DNA of 64,000 nt, from the NCBI GenBank assembly GCA_039090855.1, contig CM077006.1:45765336-45829335 (forward strand), written 5' to 3'. A model generated the notes under the pieces. The model was not told the DNA's origin, searched no databases, and saw only the letters and a program-made list of their open reading frames with translations. Below, piece by piece: positions 43,840 through 55,434 of the stretch. The position numbers and the translations under genes are program-made. Positions within the stretch are counted from its first letter, which is position 1, and each line of letters begins with the position of its first letter. The DNA comes from Macrothele yani (Eukaryota > Arthropoda > Arachnida > Araneae > Macrothelidae).

Positions 43840-45825
43840 CTCCGATTTGAAAAATGTTTTCTTCAGCGCATATACCTCCTGATGGAAAATCTTTTGCATA
43901 TAATTTCAAATTTTTGATAAAGAATACTTTGGCCATCAGGGAACGTAAGTGTTAATTTTTGCTTCTGATGTATTGGCCATAAAATCTGAGCTTCTAAAAT
44001 ATCGATTGGAAAAATTCTTTCGTGACTGATGCCACTCACATCAATAAACATTTTCGGAATATTTTCTTATTAAAAATTTCCACAGTTTCTCCGCCAAGGG
44101 ACGTAGATGTATATCTCATTTTTGTCAATATCTCTACTTCTAGAAGACCGATTTGAAAAATTCTTTCTTCCTTGGACCCTGTTTTCAGTGTGACATGTTT
44201 TTCATATAATTTCAAAATTTTCAAGTAATTCATTGACTTTCCGCTAGAGGGCGTATAGGTAAATTGCGTTTTCCCCTATATGTCTGATTCTAAATCCCCG
44301 ATTTGAAAAATTCTTTCTGCACTGGATACAGCTTCTGATGGGAAATAGTTTGCACATAATTTCTAATTTTTGTAAAAAAACGGTTTGGTCACCAGGAGGC
44401 GTAAATCTTCATTTCCGCTTCTGATGTATTTGCAGCAAACTATCAGCACCTAAATTCTCGATTGAAGAAAACGTCGTTCGTAGACCGATACTAATCATGT
44501 CGACAAACCTTTTAGAAACATTTTCTTTTAAAAATAGTGCATGGTTTCTACGCCAGGGGCGTTGATGTATATCTTATTTTTGTCAATATCTCTACTTGTA
44601 GGAGTCCGATTTGAAAAATTCCTCCTTTGTTGGATAGTGTTTCCAGTGTGACATGTTTTTCATATAATTTCAAAATTTTCAAGTAATTCATAGACTTTCC
44701 GTTAGGGGGCGTAAAGGTAAATTGCTTTCTCCCCTATGTCTCTGCTTCTAAATCTCCGATTTGAAAAATTCTTTCTGCACCAGATACAGCTCCTGATATG
44801 AAATCCTTTGCACATAATTTCAAATTTTTGTAAAAAAAGTTTGGCCACCAGGTGGCATAAGTCTTAATTTCCGCTTTTGATGTATTTGCAGCAAAATATG
44901 AGCTTCTAAAATTTCGATTGAAAAAAAAAGCATTTGTTGACCGATACTACTCATATCGACAAAGCTTTTATGAACATTTTCTTCTTGAAATAATCGTGGT
45001 TTCTACGCCAGGGAACGTAGAAGTATATCTTATTTTTGTCAATATCTCTCCTTCTAGGAAACAGATTTGAAAAATTCCTTCTTTGTTGGATATTGTTACC
45101 GATGCGAAATGTTTTTCCTATAAATTCAAAATTTTCAAGTAAATCATAGACTTTCCGCTAGGGGGCACAAAGATAAATTGCGTTTTCTGCGTTATTTCTG
45201 CTTCTAAAACTCAGATTTGAAAAATTCTTCCTGTATCGCATACAAGACCTGATGGAAATATTTTTCACATAATTTCTAATGTTTGGTAAAGAATGGGTTG
45301 GCCACCAGGGAGATTAAGCGTTAATTTCTGCTTCTGATGTATTTGGAGCAAAATCTGGGCTCCTGAAAACTCCTAAATTTTTTTTTTTTTTTTTTCTTGG
45401 ACCGATACCGCTCATATTGAAAAACCTTTTTAGAATACTTTCTTCCTAAAATAATGCATGGTTTTCTAAATAGGGGATGTAAAGTCATCTTATTTTTGTC
45501 GATATCTCTGTTTCTAAGAGTCCGATTTGAAAAATTCTTTGTGTGTTGGAGAGCGTTTTCGGTGCGAAATGTTTATCATATAAATTCACGTTTTTCTTAA
45601 CGCACAACTCTGCAACCAGAGGGGGCGTAAGCTCACGATTCCGTTTACAGCAATATCGGAGGGATTAAAAACCCGATTGAAAAACTTCTTTCTTCCGTCA
45701 GATACTATTGTTTTCCATACCGGTTCCATTGACTTTGAATAGCTTTGATAAATTTAATTTGCATCAGAACGGATTCAAAAGACGTGTTTATTACACCCGA
45801 AAATTCGGTGTCACCTTTCTTGTTG
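43840..45825 (+). repeat. Long tandem-repeat arm A (higher-order, ~150-bp subunits)
   Basis: Subunits recur with CCGATTTGAAAAATTCTTTC, CATATAATTTCAAATTTT, a CCACCAGGGGGCGTAA-type block and TATCTCTGCTTCTAAAA. Three subunit types alternate, giving a period of roughly 450 bp (compare 44110, 44540 and 45000). The arm ends with TTTGAATAGCTTTGATAAAT and CCGAAAATTCGGTGTCACC. Its inverted counterpart is at 49300-50535. Confidence 0.8.
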
Positions 45826-47024
45826 ATTTTTCAAAAGAAAATTGCAATTTGTATAATGCGTGAATAAAGTGAAGTATTTATGCTTATAATGAAGTACGAA
45901 GGTCGTTTTCATAAATTGTCGATTATAGAATTTTCAGCAACGTCCATTTTTCAGGGGTGCTAGCAGAGGGGCTGAGTCCTCTCTGCCCCCCGGCTAGCTA
46001 CGGCCCTGGGCGAGTGCAACCATCTTCAAATTTTAGGAAATTTGGATAAACGTATGTGAATTTTTGGAATTCACAGAAATTTTGTTATATGAAACGAATT
46101 TTTTTTTAATGGAGGAGTGAGAGTTCAATGAGCGAATAATGTCTAAGAGAGTAGTAGGAAGACACTGTTTATGTAATTATAGCTTAACCCTTTAAGCGAC
46201 CGATGCATCTGAACCAAATGGTGCCCCAAATGTTCTGAGCCCTAAGCAGAAATGCTCGCATAGTGTTCGGGTTTAACGAAAGCTAAGCTAAAACAATTCT
46301 TTTCTCACTTTCATCTCAGCAGTACCTCTGAAATAAACTTCATGCATTTGAGTAGAAACAAATCTCTCGTTTCTTAGATTCATCGCCATTGCTATATCTC
46401 TTTCATTAGGTAATCAATCGGAAGGGAATAGTCACAATCATTTCCCTAAATGACCACTTTGAATAACAAGGGAAAGCAACACTTTCTGATTAGAGATGGA
46501 AACGGGTCACGAGTCAATGGGTCTGCTCAAAGTGTTCCTGACCCGATTTCTGACCCGGTTTTATTCCAGTTTTGTTTTTGAAAAGAGAAAAATATATTCG
46601 AAAGAAAAATGCGCGTTGTGGAATTCTGTAGACTATACTGATGCCCACGGAGTGAATACTGATTTGCCATTCAAAAATATTGTCGTCTCTTTCTTAAAAA
46701 GCAACAAAGATTTCCACTGCCCGATGTCAGACACACCGACACTATATCGTAAAGAGATACTTCCTTTGCGTTCTTTTACAGTGTGATTGTCCAAGGCAAG
46801 GTACAGGCAAACGCCATTCGCCTGCTTCTCAGCTGATTCACTCTCACAGTACGAAGTTCACCGTATGACTAAGAGTTACTTTTCACATCGCATCTTTTAC
46901 ATTATTAAGCATTCAGAGGTTTTTGATAGATGTGCTAGCATCCTGTTCCCATGACATGCCATGTCGAAATTAACTCCTTATTTGTTAATATGGATGGAAT
47001 ATTAAGGACGTTGAGAAAGGCATC

Positions 47025-47303
47025 GTGGCCAACAAATACGTGCTTGTTGAAAACCACAAGGGGAAGAGTGAATGCTGGAAATTGTTTAGTCTCATTAAGG
47101 GACCGGTGAATATTTCTGTGATGTTTGGTCTTGCTTGTTGTTCAAAATGTGGAAAGCGTATAATTACAAAGAAAGATGTCAATGGTGTAATAAAATATTA
47201 TGGAACCAAAAATCTAACTGACCATATGAAAGTATGCGCACCTCCATCAAAGCGTGAAAAGAGTGAACAATGTGTAATCGTAAATAATGATTCCCATTTG
47301 TAA
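47025..47303 (+). pseudogene. BED zinc-finger fragment of a hAT transposase
   Basis: A 92-codon frame reads MANKYVLVENHKGKSECWKL, then FGLACCSKCGKRI and YYGTKNLTDHMKVC. The spacing C-x2-C ... H-x3-C with an aromatic residue before it is that of BED fingers at the N-terminus of hAT transposases. No RNase H-like catalytic core or dimerisation tail follows, so this is a remnant. A host BED-finger gene is less likely, given the flanking hAT ends. Confidence 0.7.
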
Positions 47304-47491
47304 TATACTCCATGGTCACGGTCATAGTCAGTCATCACTTCTGGATAACGCAAATATACATGGATTACCGGGTCAAATCGGGTCAGGAACACCAAAATAG
47401 TAGCAGTAAAATTTAGCAAGTAACCAAATTTTATTATTAAAAAAGAATTTCAGTTATTAAATATCAAGCAGTTATAGGGATGAATATATAC

Positions 47492-49027
47492 GTATCATCA
47501 TCATCATCATCATCATCATTGTCAACCATTATCAATCCACTGCTGGACGGTCTCCCCAAGTTTCCTCCACAACGGTCTGTCTTGTGCCAGTCTCCTCCAT
47601 GTCACCCCTGCATACTTTCGAATTTCATCCACCCATCTCCCATGTGGCCTTCTTCTGGGTCTTTTCCTGTCCCTTGGAATCCAATCTAAAATTTCGGCTG
47701 TCCATCGATGATCTGTCCTTCTGGCAGTATGTCCAGCCCATTGCCATTTCAGGGATTTAACTCTGATCATGATGTCTTCCACTCTTGTCATTTTTCGGAT
47801 CCACGAGTTCCTCTTCTTATCTCTCCTGGTTACACCCAGCATGCACCTCTCCATGCTTTTTTGAGTTGTCTGCAGCCTTTGTATGTCTCTTTTAGTTAAG
47901 GTCCACGTCTCTGCACCATACATAAGCACTGGAAGGATGCATTGATCAAACACTTTTCTTTTAAGACATAATGGCATATTGCTCTTGAAAATTATGCTGT
48001 TTCTTCCAAAAGCTCTCCACGCAAGTTTTGTACGCCGATTAATTTCTTCATCAATGTGACCCTCACTTGATATCTGCTGTCCAAGATAAACGTACGTATC
48101 TGTTATCTCCAGCTTTTCTCCATCAATCGATAAATCTTCATTTCTTGTAAAAGCATTGAACATCACTTTTGTCTTCTGAAAGTTCATTTTTAATCCTACT
48201 TCTTTACTCTTGTCAGCAAGTTCCTGGATCATACTCTGCAGCTCTGATGGGCTAGTTGCAAAAATGACTATGTCATCAGCAAAACGAAGGTGGGCTAGAT
48301 AATCTCCATTAATCTTTATCCCCTTGTTTTCCCAGCTCAGTGACTGAAAAACACCCTCCAATGTGGCATTAAAGAGCTTCGGAGATGTGGTGTCACCTTG
48401 TCTCACTCCCTTTCCAATTTTTATGTGTGTTGTATTTTCAAACAGCCGAATCTTTGCACTTGCATTTTCATAGATGTTATTAATAATATTAATGTATGCA
48501 TCTTCAATACCGCAGGTTTTCAGAGCCATTGTAACTGCTGATGGTTTCACCGAATCAAAGGCTTTTTCATAATCGATAAAAGCCATGCACAATGGAAGTT
48601 CATATTCCCTCGCTCTTTCAATTAGTTCTCTCAGCACATGGATATGATCTATTGTGCTGTAGCCACTCCTGAATCCAGCTTGTTCTCTCGGTTGAGCCAT
48701 GTCCAGTGTTACCTTCAAGCGGTGTGAAAGAACTTTAGTGAAGATTTTATAAACTACTGATAGGAGGCTGATAGGTCTGTAGTTTCCGAGATCCTCAATG
48801 TCACCTTTCTTATGTAGCAGGATCATTGTAGCGGTGTTCCAATCCTCAGGAATCTTTCCTTCATTAAGGCATCGAGTGAAAATTTGGGCGAGTACTGTTT
48901 CGATTTCTCCACTTGCTTCTTGTATGATGTCTACAGTAATTCCATCTTCTCCTGTAGCTTTTCCCCGCTTCATGTTCTTGATTGCATGTGCAACTTCTGC
49001 TGGAAGGACTGGAGGAACTCTGGTACT
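47492..49027 (-). mobile_element. RTE-type LINE, 5'-truncated copy
   Basis: The 3' end is marked by (ATC)n on the + strand at 47495-47519. Sequence then follows the full copy at 37048-40252 closely until ~49027, where similarity stops within the VLPAEVAHAIKNM codons. The reverse transcriptase half is kept and the endonuclease half lost. Divergence from the full copy is only a few percent by eye. Confidence 0.92.
47522..48973 (-). CDS. RTE-type reverse transcriptase, open 483-codon remnant
   Basis: Opens MKRGKATGEDGITVDIIQEA and contains NYRPISLLSVVYKI, EQAGFRSGYSTIDHIHVLRE, FIDYEKAFDSV, GVRQGDTTSPKLF, FADD and YVYLGQQIS in order, with no stops. It lacks the endonuclease and any promoter region, so it is not expected to move on its own. 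The start is simply the first ATG after the truncation. An open frame of this length shows the insertion is young. Confidence 0.85.
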   Translation of the reverse strand: MKRGKATGEDGITVDIIQEASGEIETVLAQIFTRCLNEGKIPEDWNTATMILLHKKGDIEDLGNYRPISLLSVVYKIFTKVLSHRLKVTLDMAQPREQAGFRSGYSTIDHIHVLRELIERAREYELPLCMAFIDYEKAFDSVKPSAVTMALKTCGIEDAYINIINNIYENASAKIRLFENTTHIKIGKGVRQGDTTSPKLFNATLEGVFQSLSWENKGIKINGDYLAHLRFADDIVIFATSPSELQSMIQELADKSKEVGLKMNFQKTKVMFNAFTRNEDLSIDGEKLEITDTYVYLGQQISSEGHIDEEINRRTKLAWRAFGRNSIIFKSNMPLCLKRKVFDQCILPVLMYGAETWTLTKRDIQRLQTTQKSMERCMLGVTRRDKKRNSWIRKMTRVEDIMIRVKSLKWQWAGHTARRTDHRWTAEILDWIPRDRKRPRRRPHGRWVDEIRKYAGVTWRRLAQDRPLWRKLGETVQQWIDNG

Positions 49028-49230
49028 GGTATCTTTATATATATAGAGAGGGTTTCGAATTTATAGTTCAAAGCAGATTTGTCCGGGTCCGAAATTTTTG
49101 ATCCGTTTCCAACTCTGCTTCTGATGCGCAGGTTCACTCATTCCAGCTGCGTGTGGTCCACTTCTTAGATAGCTAATATATTCGTTCGAGCGGATTTCAG
49201 CCCGATTTGCTAACCCAGAATTAATTCATT

Positions 49231-49240
49231 CCAAACAGAC

Positions 49241-49290
<50 letters not shown>
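49231..49290. repeat. (AG)n microsatellite
   Basis: ACAGACAG leads into about 21 AG units between the hAT relic and the second tandem-repeat arm. Confidence 0.95.
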
Positions 49291-49291
<1 letters not shown>

Positions 49292-49299
49292 CCTTATGG

Positions 49300-50535
49300 C
49301 ATCAAATATTGACAAGAAAGATGATACCGAATTTTCGGTTGTGTTAATGAGCATGTCTTTTGAATCCTTTCTAATGCGAATTAAATTTATGAAAATTATT
49401 CAAAGTCAATACAACGCAGCCAGATTTCTACAATCGATAAAACATGCAGCAATAGAAACAGCTACTTACTTCCACCTGCAGCTAAAGCGTATGTTACGAA
49501 AATGAACATATGGCGAACAAAATGTTTCTCATAGCAGAAGGATATCGGAGACAGATTTTTAAATCAAACATTTAAAAGAAGAAATATAGAAGGAAACATG
49601 ATATAATTCTACGCTTTCTTAGCGGAAGAATTTTGCATAGTGGTAAAGTTGAAATAGGCGAAAAATATATTCTTCGTGGAAAAAGCTGCGCTAAGGAAGA
49701 ACTTTTAAAATACGTCTCCGGAAAGCAGAGAAAGCGAGAAAAAGGTGTTGACTTTTTGCACCATAGAGGGAAATCTATGCAATATTTAAAGATGACAACC
49801 TAAAGAGTCCCACAAGGTTAATGGCATCCGGTGTTGAAATAATTTTTTAAATCGCACATTCAGGAGCAGAGATATTAAGAAAAACATAAAACATTGGCGC
49901 CTCTTAGCGGTGAAATTATTCATTATTTTGAGAAGAAAATAAACACAACAGTTTTCGTAGTAAGTAGTATCTGACCAAAAAACAATTTTTTATATTGGGC
50001 TTTTAGTCCCACAGATATTGCTGTAAACGGAAACGTGAACTCACGCCATATAGTGGCAAACTTGTGCGTTAAGAAAAATTTGAAATTATCTGAAAAATTT
50101 CGCAGCGGAAACGCTCTCCAAAAAAAGAAAAATCGGACTCTCAGAAGAGATATTGATTTTGTTGCAAATACATCAGAGGCAGAAATAGACACTTACGCCC
50201 CCCCCCGCCGCCCTGTTGGCCAAACCATTCTTTATCAAAAATAAAAAAAATGTACGCAAAACATTTGTAATGAGGAGCTGTTTCCGATGCAGGAAGAAGT
50301 TTTCAAATCGGACTTTTAGAAGCAGAGATATCGGGGAAAACACACTTTACCTTTGCACCCCCTAGCGGAAAATCTATGCATTACTTGAGAAAGAAACTAA
50401 TAGTCTTCGTTATAAATGGCATCCAAAAGAAGAAATAATTTTTTCAATCGGATATTTAGAAGCAAATATATGCAACAAGATGTATTTTGAATTTGATATC
50501 ATCTGCGTTTATGCTCTCTAGGAGTAAAGTTATGT
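49300..50535 (-). repeat. Long tandem-repeat arm B (inverted relative to arm A)
   Basis: Begins with CCGAATTTTCGGTTGTGTTA and AATTTATGAAAATTATTCAA, the reverse complement of the inner end of arm A. It then carries subunits with TTTTCAAATCGGACTTTTAG, AAGCAGAGATATCGGGGAAA and CCCCTAGCGGAAA, the reverse complement of the arm A subunits. It is shorter than arm A. Confidence 0.75.
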
Positions 50536-50665
50536 ATCGGGAGAACAGCTGGGTCCGAAATTTTTTTGACAAGAGTAAAGGAAAATTAATGCTGGTAGTC
50601 AATGACGTACTACAGAGGTGAAGCAGGTGTCAAGACGACAAATCTGCAGCGATACATTCCGTCGG

Positions 50666-51371
50666 TGTAGTTATAATGAATATAGCTTTTACTACTAAGC
50701 CAATTATAATGAATATAACGCTTCTTCTACTGAATTATAATGAATTCAGCTTCTTCTAAGCTAATGCTTCTTCTAATGCTTGTTGTGTTATTAATTATTT
50801 ATATCATGAATAAACTTTCCTGCTAGTAATGTAGTAATAATAATGAACAAGCTTATAACTGGTAGTAATGTTGTAGTAGTAGTAATTAGGATGAATAAAG
50901 TCTTATTCTGGTTGTTACTAATAACACTTAATGAAGTAAACCTAACAGCCAAACAGATATCTGACAGTACTATGAACTGAGAAAGACGTACTTACTTAAA
51001 ACTCTTTTATTTGGTAAACTTCTCGCTCACACATAAACGAAGATCTCTTTATACAACAACAGCTCTCTGACACATAAACCACAGCTCACTTCGTACAACA
51101 ACAGCTCACTCTACGCACATCAACAAAAAGCTCTCCACACAAACAAACGCTCTCTCTATACAACAACAAACGCTCTCCCTAGGTATCGTTGAACGCGCCT
51201 ATTTATACTGGCTACCACCACGTTGTTTTCTGTATACTTACACTCATTGCCAGATCTCATTCAGCGGGTGAAATAACATCTCGTTCAGTAAGAAGATAAT
51301 TTACATAGTAAAATAAAATAACCAGAGATAGTAAAAATCAAAAGGAAAGTGAATCTAGAGTATGCGTTACA
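50666..51371 (-). mobile_element. LTR of an LTR retrotransposon, second copy
   Basis: Read on the minus strand it starts TGTAACGCATACTCTAGATT and carries the same TATA region (CCAGTATAAATAGGCGCG). It matches the LTR at 14044-14671 along its length, with small indels in the R/U5-like part. No internal coding sequence adjoins it. No clean 5-bp duplication was seen. Confidence 0.7.
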
Positions 51372-51372
51372 T

Positions 51373-51432
51373 AGTTTAGTCGGTTAGAACAACTGGCTCT
51401 GGAGCAAGGATGCGTGAGTTCGATCGCGTCAC
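51373..51432 (+). repeat. tRNA-like remnant next to the LTR
   Basis: TAGTTTAGTCGGTTAGAACA resembles an A-box and GTGAGTTCGATCGC a B-box, with tRNA-like spacing. The acceptor stem is not recoverable because the LTR begins at its 5' side. Not a functional tRNA. Confidence 0.4.
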
Positions 51433-51439
51433 TGACAAA

Positions 51440-51975
51440 TTCCTGTTTTCATAAGTTTTCTTTGGCTCTCAGGACCTTGACCACTATGTATTCCTTCCAG
51501 AAGAGAAAAGTGTGAATAAAGAATGTACGTCGGTATCCTCTGTCGCCTCAGAGATGCAATCCGAAGAAAACGTCCGGGAAAAATGGACAACAAACAGTTG
51601 GGTTCTTCTTCGTGACAATGCACCTGCACATCGATAATTAATAATCAAACAGTACCTAGCAAAGCACGATGCGACGTCACTACAGCGTCTTTCATATTCT
51701 TCTGACTTGGCACCACACGATTTTTACTTGTTTCTGGGGTTGAAATCTGCCCTGAAAGGACGACGATTCCCGAGTGCTGAGGGCATTCGAAAACACAACA
51801 AAAAGGCGCAGAAAGAGGTTTCAAAGAACGCATTCCAGGAATGCTTCAAACATCCTAATGGGCATTGGTAAAAGTGTGTAGCTGCCTAAGGAAACTATTT
51901 TGAAAGAAACGCGATGTGAACAATGGTAATGGTATTGTTTTCTGTATAAAAAGGTGTTTTCGGGAACATTTTTGA
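51440..51975 (+). pseudogene. mariner-type transposase, C-terminal fragment 1
   Basis: Reads WVLLRDNAPAHR (second catalytic Asp block), KQYLAKHDATSLQRLSYSSD, LAPHDFYLFLGLKSALKGRR (third catalytic region of the D,D34D type), EVSKNAFQECFKHPNGHWKK and NYFERN near the end. Stops and shifts are present; the N-terminal half is missing. Confidence 0.8.
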
Positions 51976-53885
51976 AACAGTACCTCGCAAAGCACGATGT
52001 GACGTCACTGGAGTATCTTCCATATTTTCCTGGCTTGTAACTATACGATTTTTACTTGTTTCCGAGGTTGAAATCTGCGCTAAAAGGACGACGATTCAAC
52101 GTTCAAAAACACGACAAAATGAGATACTAAGTTCAAAAGGCTTGGATGCCATGCTGACGTCACAGATTTAGTATAACGATGGCTCCAGATTTAGTCAGTT
52201 GTTCACAATGACGTTTTTCACGCTAAATCGTGTCAGACAGTTGGGAAAGGTGTTTAGATTATCTCATGCTGCGACATCTACCGGTGGTTATGGCAAGTCA
52301 AAACTCGAATAACTAAACTTATTTAATCCGTCAGGTGTTTTACGTTCCAGAATACAGTTTTATACCCAGGGCCCCCAAATTGGTGGCAAAATTTATTTCT
52401 TTTATTTCTTTGGTTTTTTTTTTTTTTGTAGATTGGAGGTTAAAATTAAGCAGTACATAACATAGAAGGGTCAAAGCTCGAAAATTTCCAATAAAAGCTT
52501 TAAATGAAGAATACAATGCTGTGTTTACAACATACTATTGTATAACAGTTTCATATTCTTAATTTATGGGTTTTTATTTATACTTTGATGTGCTATCACT
52601 GAGCCCTGAAGCTTAGTTTTAGGAAACAAATTTTTCTGTTGATTTGATTTCGATATAACGCCATTATTATGCGCGAAAATGTTAATTTAATCTCAGTTGG
52701 TCTTATTTAATTTAACTTTCGTTACTTATTTCTTTTCTTAGTTGGCTTTTATTTATCGTTCGTTAAAGCAACATATTTTTCTAATTGCAAAACTTTGAAA
52801 ATTTAAAAGTTTGGTTGAAAAGGGCCCCTCCAAATTTTCGGGCGCAAGGACCCCGATTGCGTTAAGACGTCTTTGTTCACACTTTTCAATTGGCTCCGGT
52901 TTTCATCAACTTTGTTCAAAATATCAAGAAAACAAATTACAATTTTTTATCTTAATAAAATATTATTTTAAAAATTATTTGCTATAGGTTTAGTGGAATT
53001 ACCAATATCTATGTCATTTACAATGTCGTTAATTTTATTAATAATAGTGTTCTGCAGTAATGCCAATTATCGGATTACTATTCTCATTAACAAAAGCAAC
53101 GTAACTCAAAAAAAATTCCGAAGTTGTTTAATTTTCAGTTCACACCCCCTTCAAGAGAACGTATGCCGGCATTTATGGAATACACTAGTCATTAGAAAAA
53201 AAAAAAAAAACTATTTGTAACCTTGTCGCGAATGAGAATCTCTACAAAATAAACGAAAAATATTTTGAATCAGAAATTTTAATGAAATCCTGCGAATTAA
53301 ATACTTCAGTTTTTCTTAGAAAGTGATTTGTTTAAAAGATCGCTGCCCAAGCAATGTTGTCTGGTGCCGTTAGGTCTGCTCACATATGACTGTTCAGTGA
53401 ATGATGCTAATAATAGGAACGTTGGGATAAAGAAATGGAGCAAGATGCAAACTAGCGAGTAGTTATTTGTTGCATCTGCTTTATTTCCGCATTGGTCAAA
53501 TGAATATCACGGAGAAACAAGATACAAACCAGTCTTTTATGTTTGCATCTGCTTTATTTCCGCATCAGTTACACGCATTTTCTGACCTTCGAAAAACACA
53601 ATGTTTACATCTGTTCTGCCCTTAGTGATATTATATCGGGTTATCGGTAGTCGAGGCATATCATCTGTGACGTCAGCATGGTATCCAAGCCTTGTGAACT
53701 TAGCATCTCTCACACAACAAAGACGCTGAAAGAGGTTTCAAATAATGGATTCCACGAATGCTTCAAACATCCTTATGGGCATTGGCAAAAGGAAATTAGT
53801 TTGAAGGAAATGCGCTGTGAACAATGGTATATTGTTTTTTGTATAAAAAGGAACTTTTTGAGCCTACCATTACTACACTGTATAT
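51976..53885 (+). pseudogene. mariner-type transposase, C-terminal fragment 2, split
   Basis: Directly after fragment 1 a second copy starts at KQYLAKHDVTSLEYLPYF and reaches FYLFPRLKSALKGRR, then KNTTK, where the TIR element at 52119 interrupts. The frame resumes at 53713 with TTKTLKEVSNNGFHECFKHP and GHWQKEISLKE and ends near the mariner C-terminus. Confidence 0.75.
52119..53712. mobile_element. Non-autonomous TIR element in a mariner relic
   Basis: Inverted ends: GAGATACTAAGTTCAAAAGG then CTTGGATGCCATGCTGACGT at left, and the reverse complement with few changes at right, about 45 bp in all. CACGACAAA (52110-52118) and CACAACAAA (53713-53721) flank it, a 9-bp duplication with one mismatch. 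A 9-bp duplication and GAGA start would fit Mutator-like elements. The 1.6-kb interior shows no transposase. Confidence 0.75.
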
Positions 53886-53889
53886 ATGA

Positions 53890-54075
53890 ACACTGAAATG
53901 CCAGTTTATTATGTACACCTTCCCTCGCCACATAAATAGCTCACTCCAACACGTAAGAAGTCACGTGAGCGCGGCTTTGGGTATAAATAAGCTCGTCGAG
54001 CACCTCTTAACGTTCGACTGAGGGTCAAAATGGGCAAAATGAGTATTCCGATAGACTGAATGTGGCGTGATATTT
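53890..54075 (+). mobile_element. Tc1-type 5' fragment
   Basis: The leader AACGTTCGACTGAGGGTC, then MGKMSIPID and a stop, parallel the fragment at 18740-18960. Upstream, CACTGAAATGCCAGTTTATT at 53892 looks like the terminal repeat. The body is missing. Confidence 0.6.
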
Positions 54076-54567
54076 TCTTACAAATAAGGGTAAGACTATG
54101 AGGTAAGACTATAAGGGTAAGACTATGAGATGTGCGACAGTAGCGCACTCAGTGGAGATGGCTAAGGGGTCCGGGCTCTCCCCCATGGTACCACTTGGTC
54201 CTTCTCTCTGTGTTATCGGCTGCTTAGTTTTAAATATGTTATAAGATTTTAAATATATATTTCACAAATAATTAAAAACGTACTGTATTATGGCGAAAAT
54301 GCTTTTATGGCTTTCCAGTATTTAGTGAGATGTTTTCTCAGGGTAATTTTACTTGCATTTTCAACGTTTTCGGCCACTCCATAATAAAATCTTGGGTGCA
54401 CTACTGATGTGCGGAATGTATACAAAATACCTGATATAGTTCTGATCAGGAAAGTTACATCAGAAAAGTCGAGCGCGGCAAATTGTACACTCACATAATT
54501 ATGCAAACAATGTGAAGGTCTAAAAAATTCGAGATTTTTGCGCAATCTTAAGAATGTGTGTTTTAAC

Positions 54568-54780
54568 CCTTTAAGGGGGCGCAGTGGTCTAAGCGATGGC
54601 CTCTGATTTCGCCCGAAAGGGGTCCGGGTTCGAATCCTGGTGAGGCATGGATGTTGTGTTTGTCTTATGGCACTGGCTTTCTCATTTCCCTGGAACCAGT
54701 GACCCTAAATTAGGGACGGGCGACTGCTTGTAGCCCATTCAGTTGCTCACGGTGGTCGTATAACCTCCAATTAAAAAAAA
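54568..54780 (+). mobile_element. tRNA-derived SINE, plus-strand copy
   Basis: GGCGCAGTGGTCTAAGCGAT (A-box), GGGTTCGAATCCTGG (B-box), family body and an A-rich tail (54769-54781). The flanks AACCCTTTAA and AACCTTTAA look like a short target duplication. Confidence 0.88.
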
Positions 54781-55434
54781 AAACCTTTAACCGGCTGGAA
54801 CGAATGTACTCGGGATTAGCATAATTGGCTGAAATTACCTCGAACGAATTTTTTCGCTGTCTAAGAAGTGAACCGAACGTGATTGGAACGAGTGAACTTG
54901 CGAATCAAAAGCGTTGCTTTTCCACTTAGCTCCTTTATTCAAAGTTGTCTTTTAGCGGTATAATTAACACTAATAAACTTCTGACTGATTACCACCTGTT
55001 AAAAGGCTTTTAGAACAATGGCGACGAATCTACGTAAGAAGAGGAAATATGCTTCTGTCACTTATTTCTACACAGTGACATGATGTCCGTGTCTGGGTAA
55101 AATTTTAGCCTTCATGCCTTCGGTCATGGAGTAGAGGATAAAGAACTAAATGGGATCGTCTATCTCTAAAGGGTATAAGATGGGAAAAGTTTAGGAAAAT
55201 TGAGGTCGGTAGGTTTATGCTGAGATAAAACATGGAAAGGAATTGTTTTGAACCTTCATAATACGCAGCCGCCAGTTGAATATTTCTGTTCATGAGCGCA
55301 GAAAATTTGGGGATTATTTGGTTGAAGTAAATACATCTGCCGCCTACCTAAATGGTTAAGTTCGGTTCAACTTTTCTTTATAAAAAAATATTTAAAAAAA
55401 TGTTTGCCTTGGAAGAGGTAACTACAAATAAATA

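Larger units (their letters stand above)
46491..49117 (+). mobile_element. hAT element relic with an RTE inserted
   Basis: Ends are TAGAGATGGAAACGGGTCA (left) and, read inward, CAGAGTTGGAAACGGATCA (right). Flanks TTTCTGAT (46483-46490) and CTTCTGAT (49118-49125) match at seven of eight bases, the hAT size. An inner inverted pair (TGTTCCTGACCCGATTT near 46541 and its complement near 47372) lies subterminally. The RTE at 47495-49027 interrupts it. Remaining hAT sequence is about 1.1 kb, so it is a deletion derivative. Confidence 0.8.

Noticed and set aside
46496..46786. 96-codon open frame at the left end of the hAT relic
   Set aside because: It starts within the terminal repeat and shows no transposase motif; the likely coding remnant is the BED finger at 47025.
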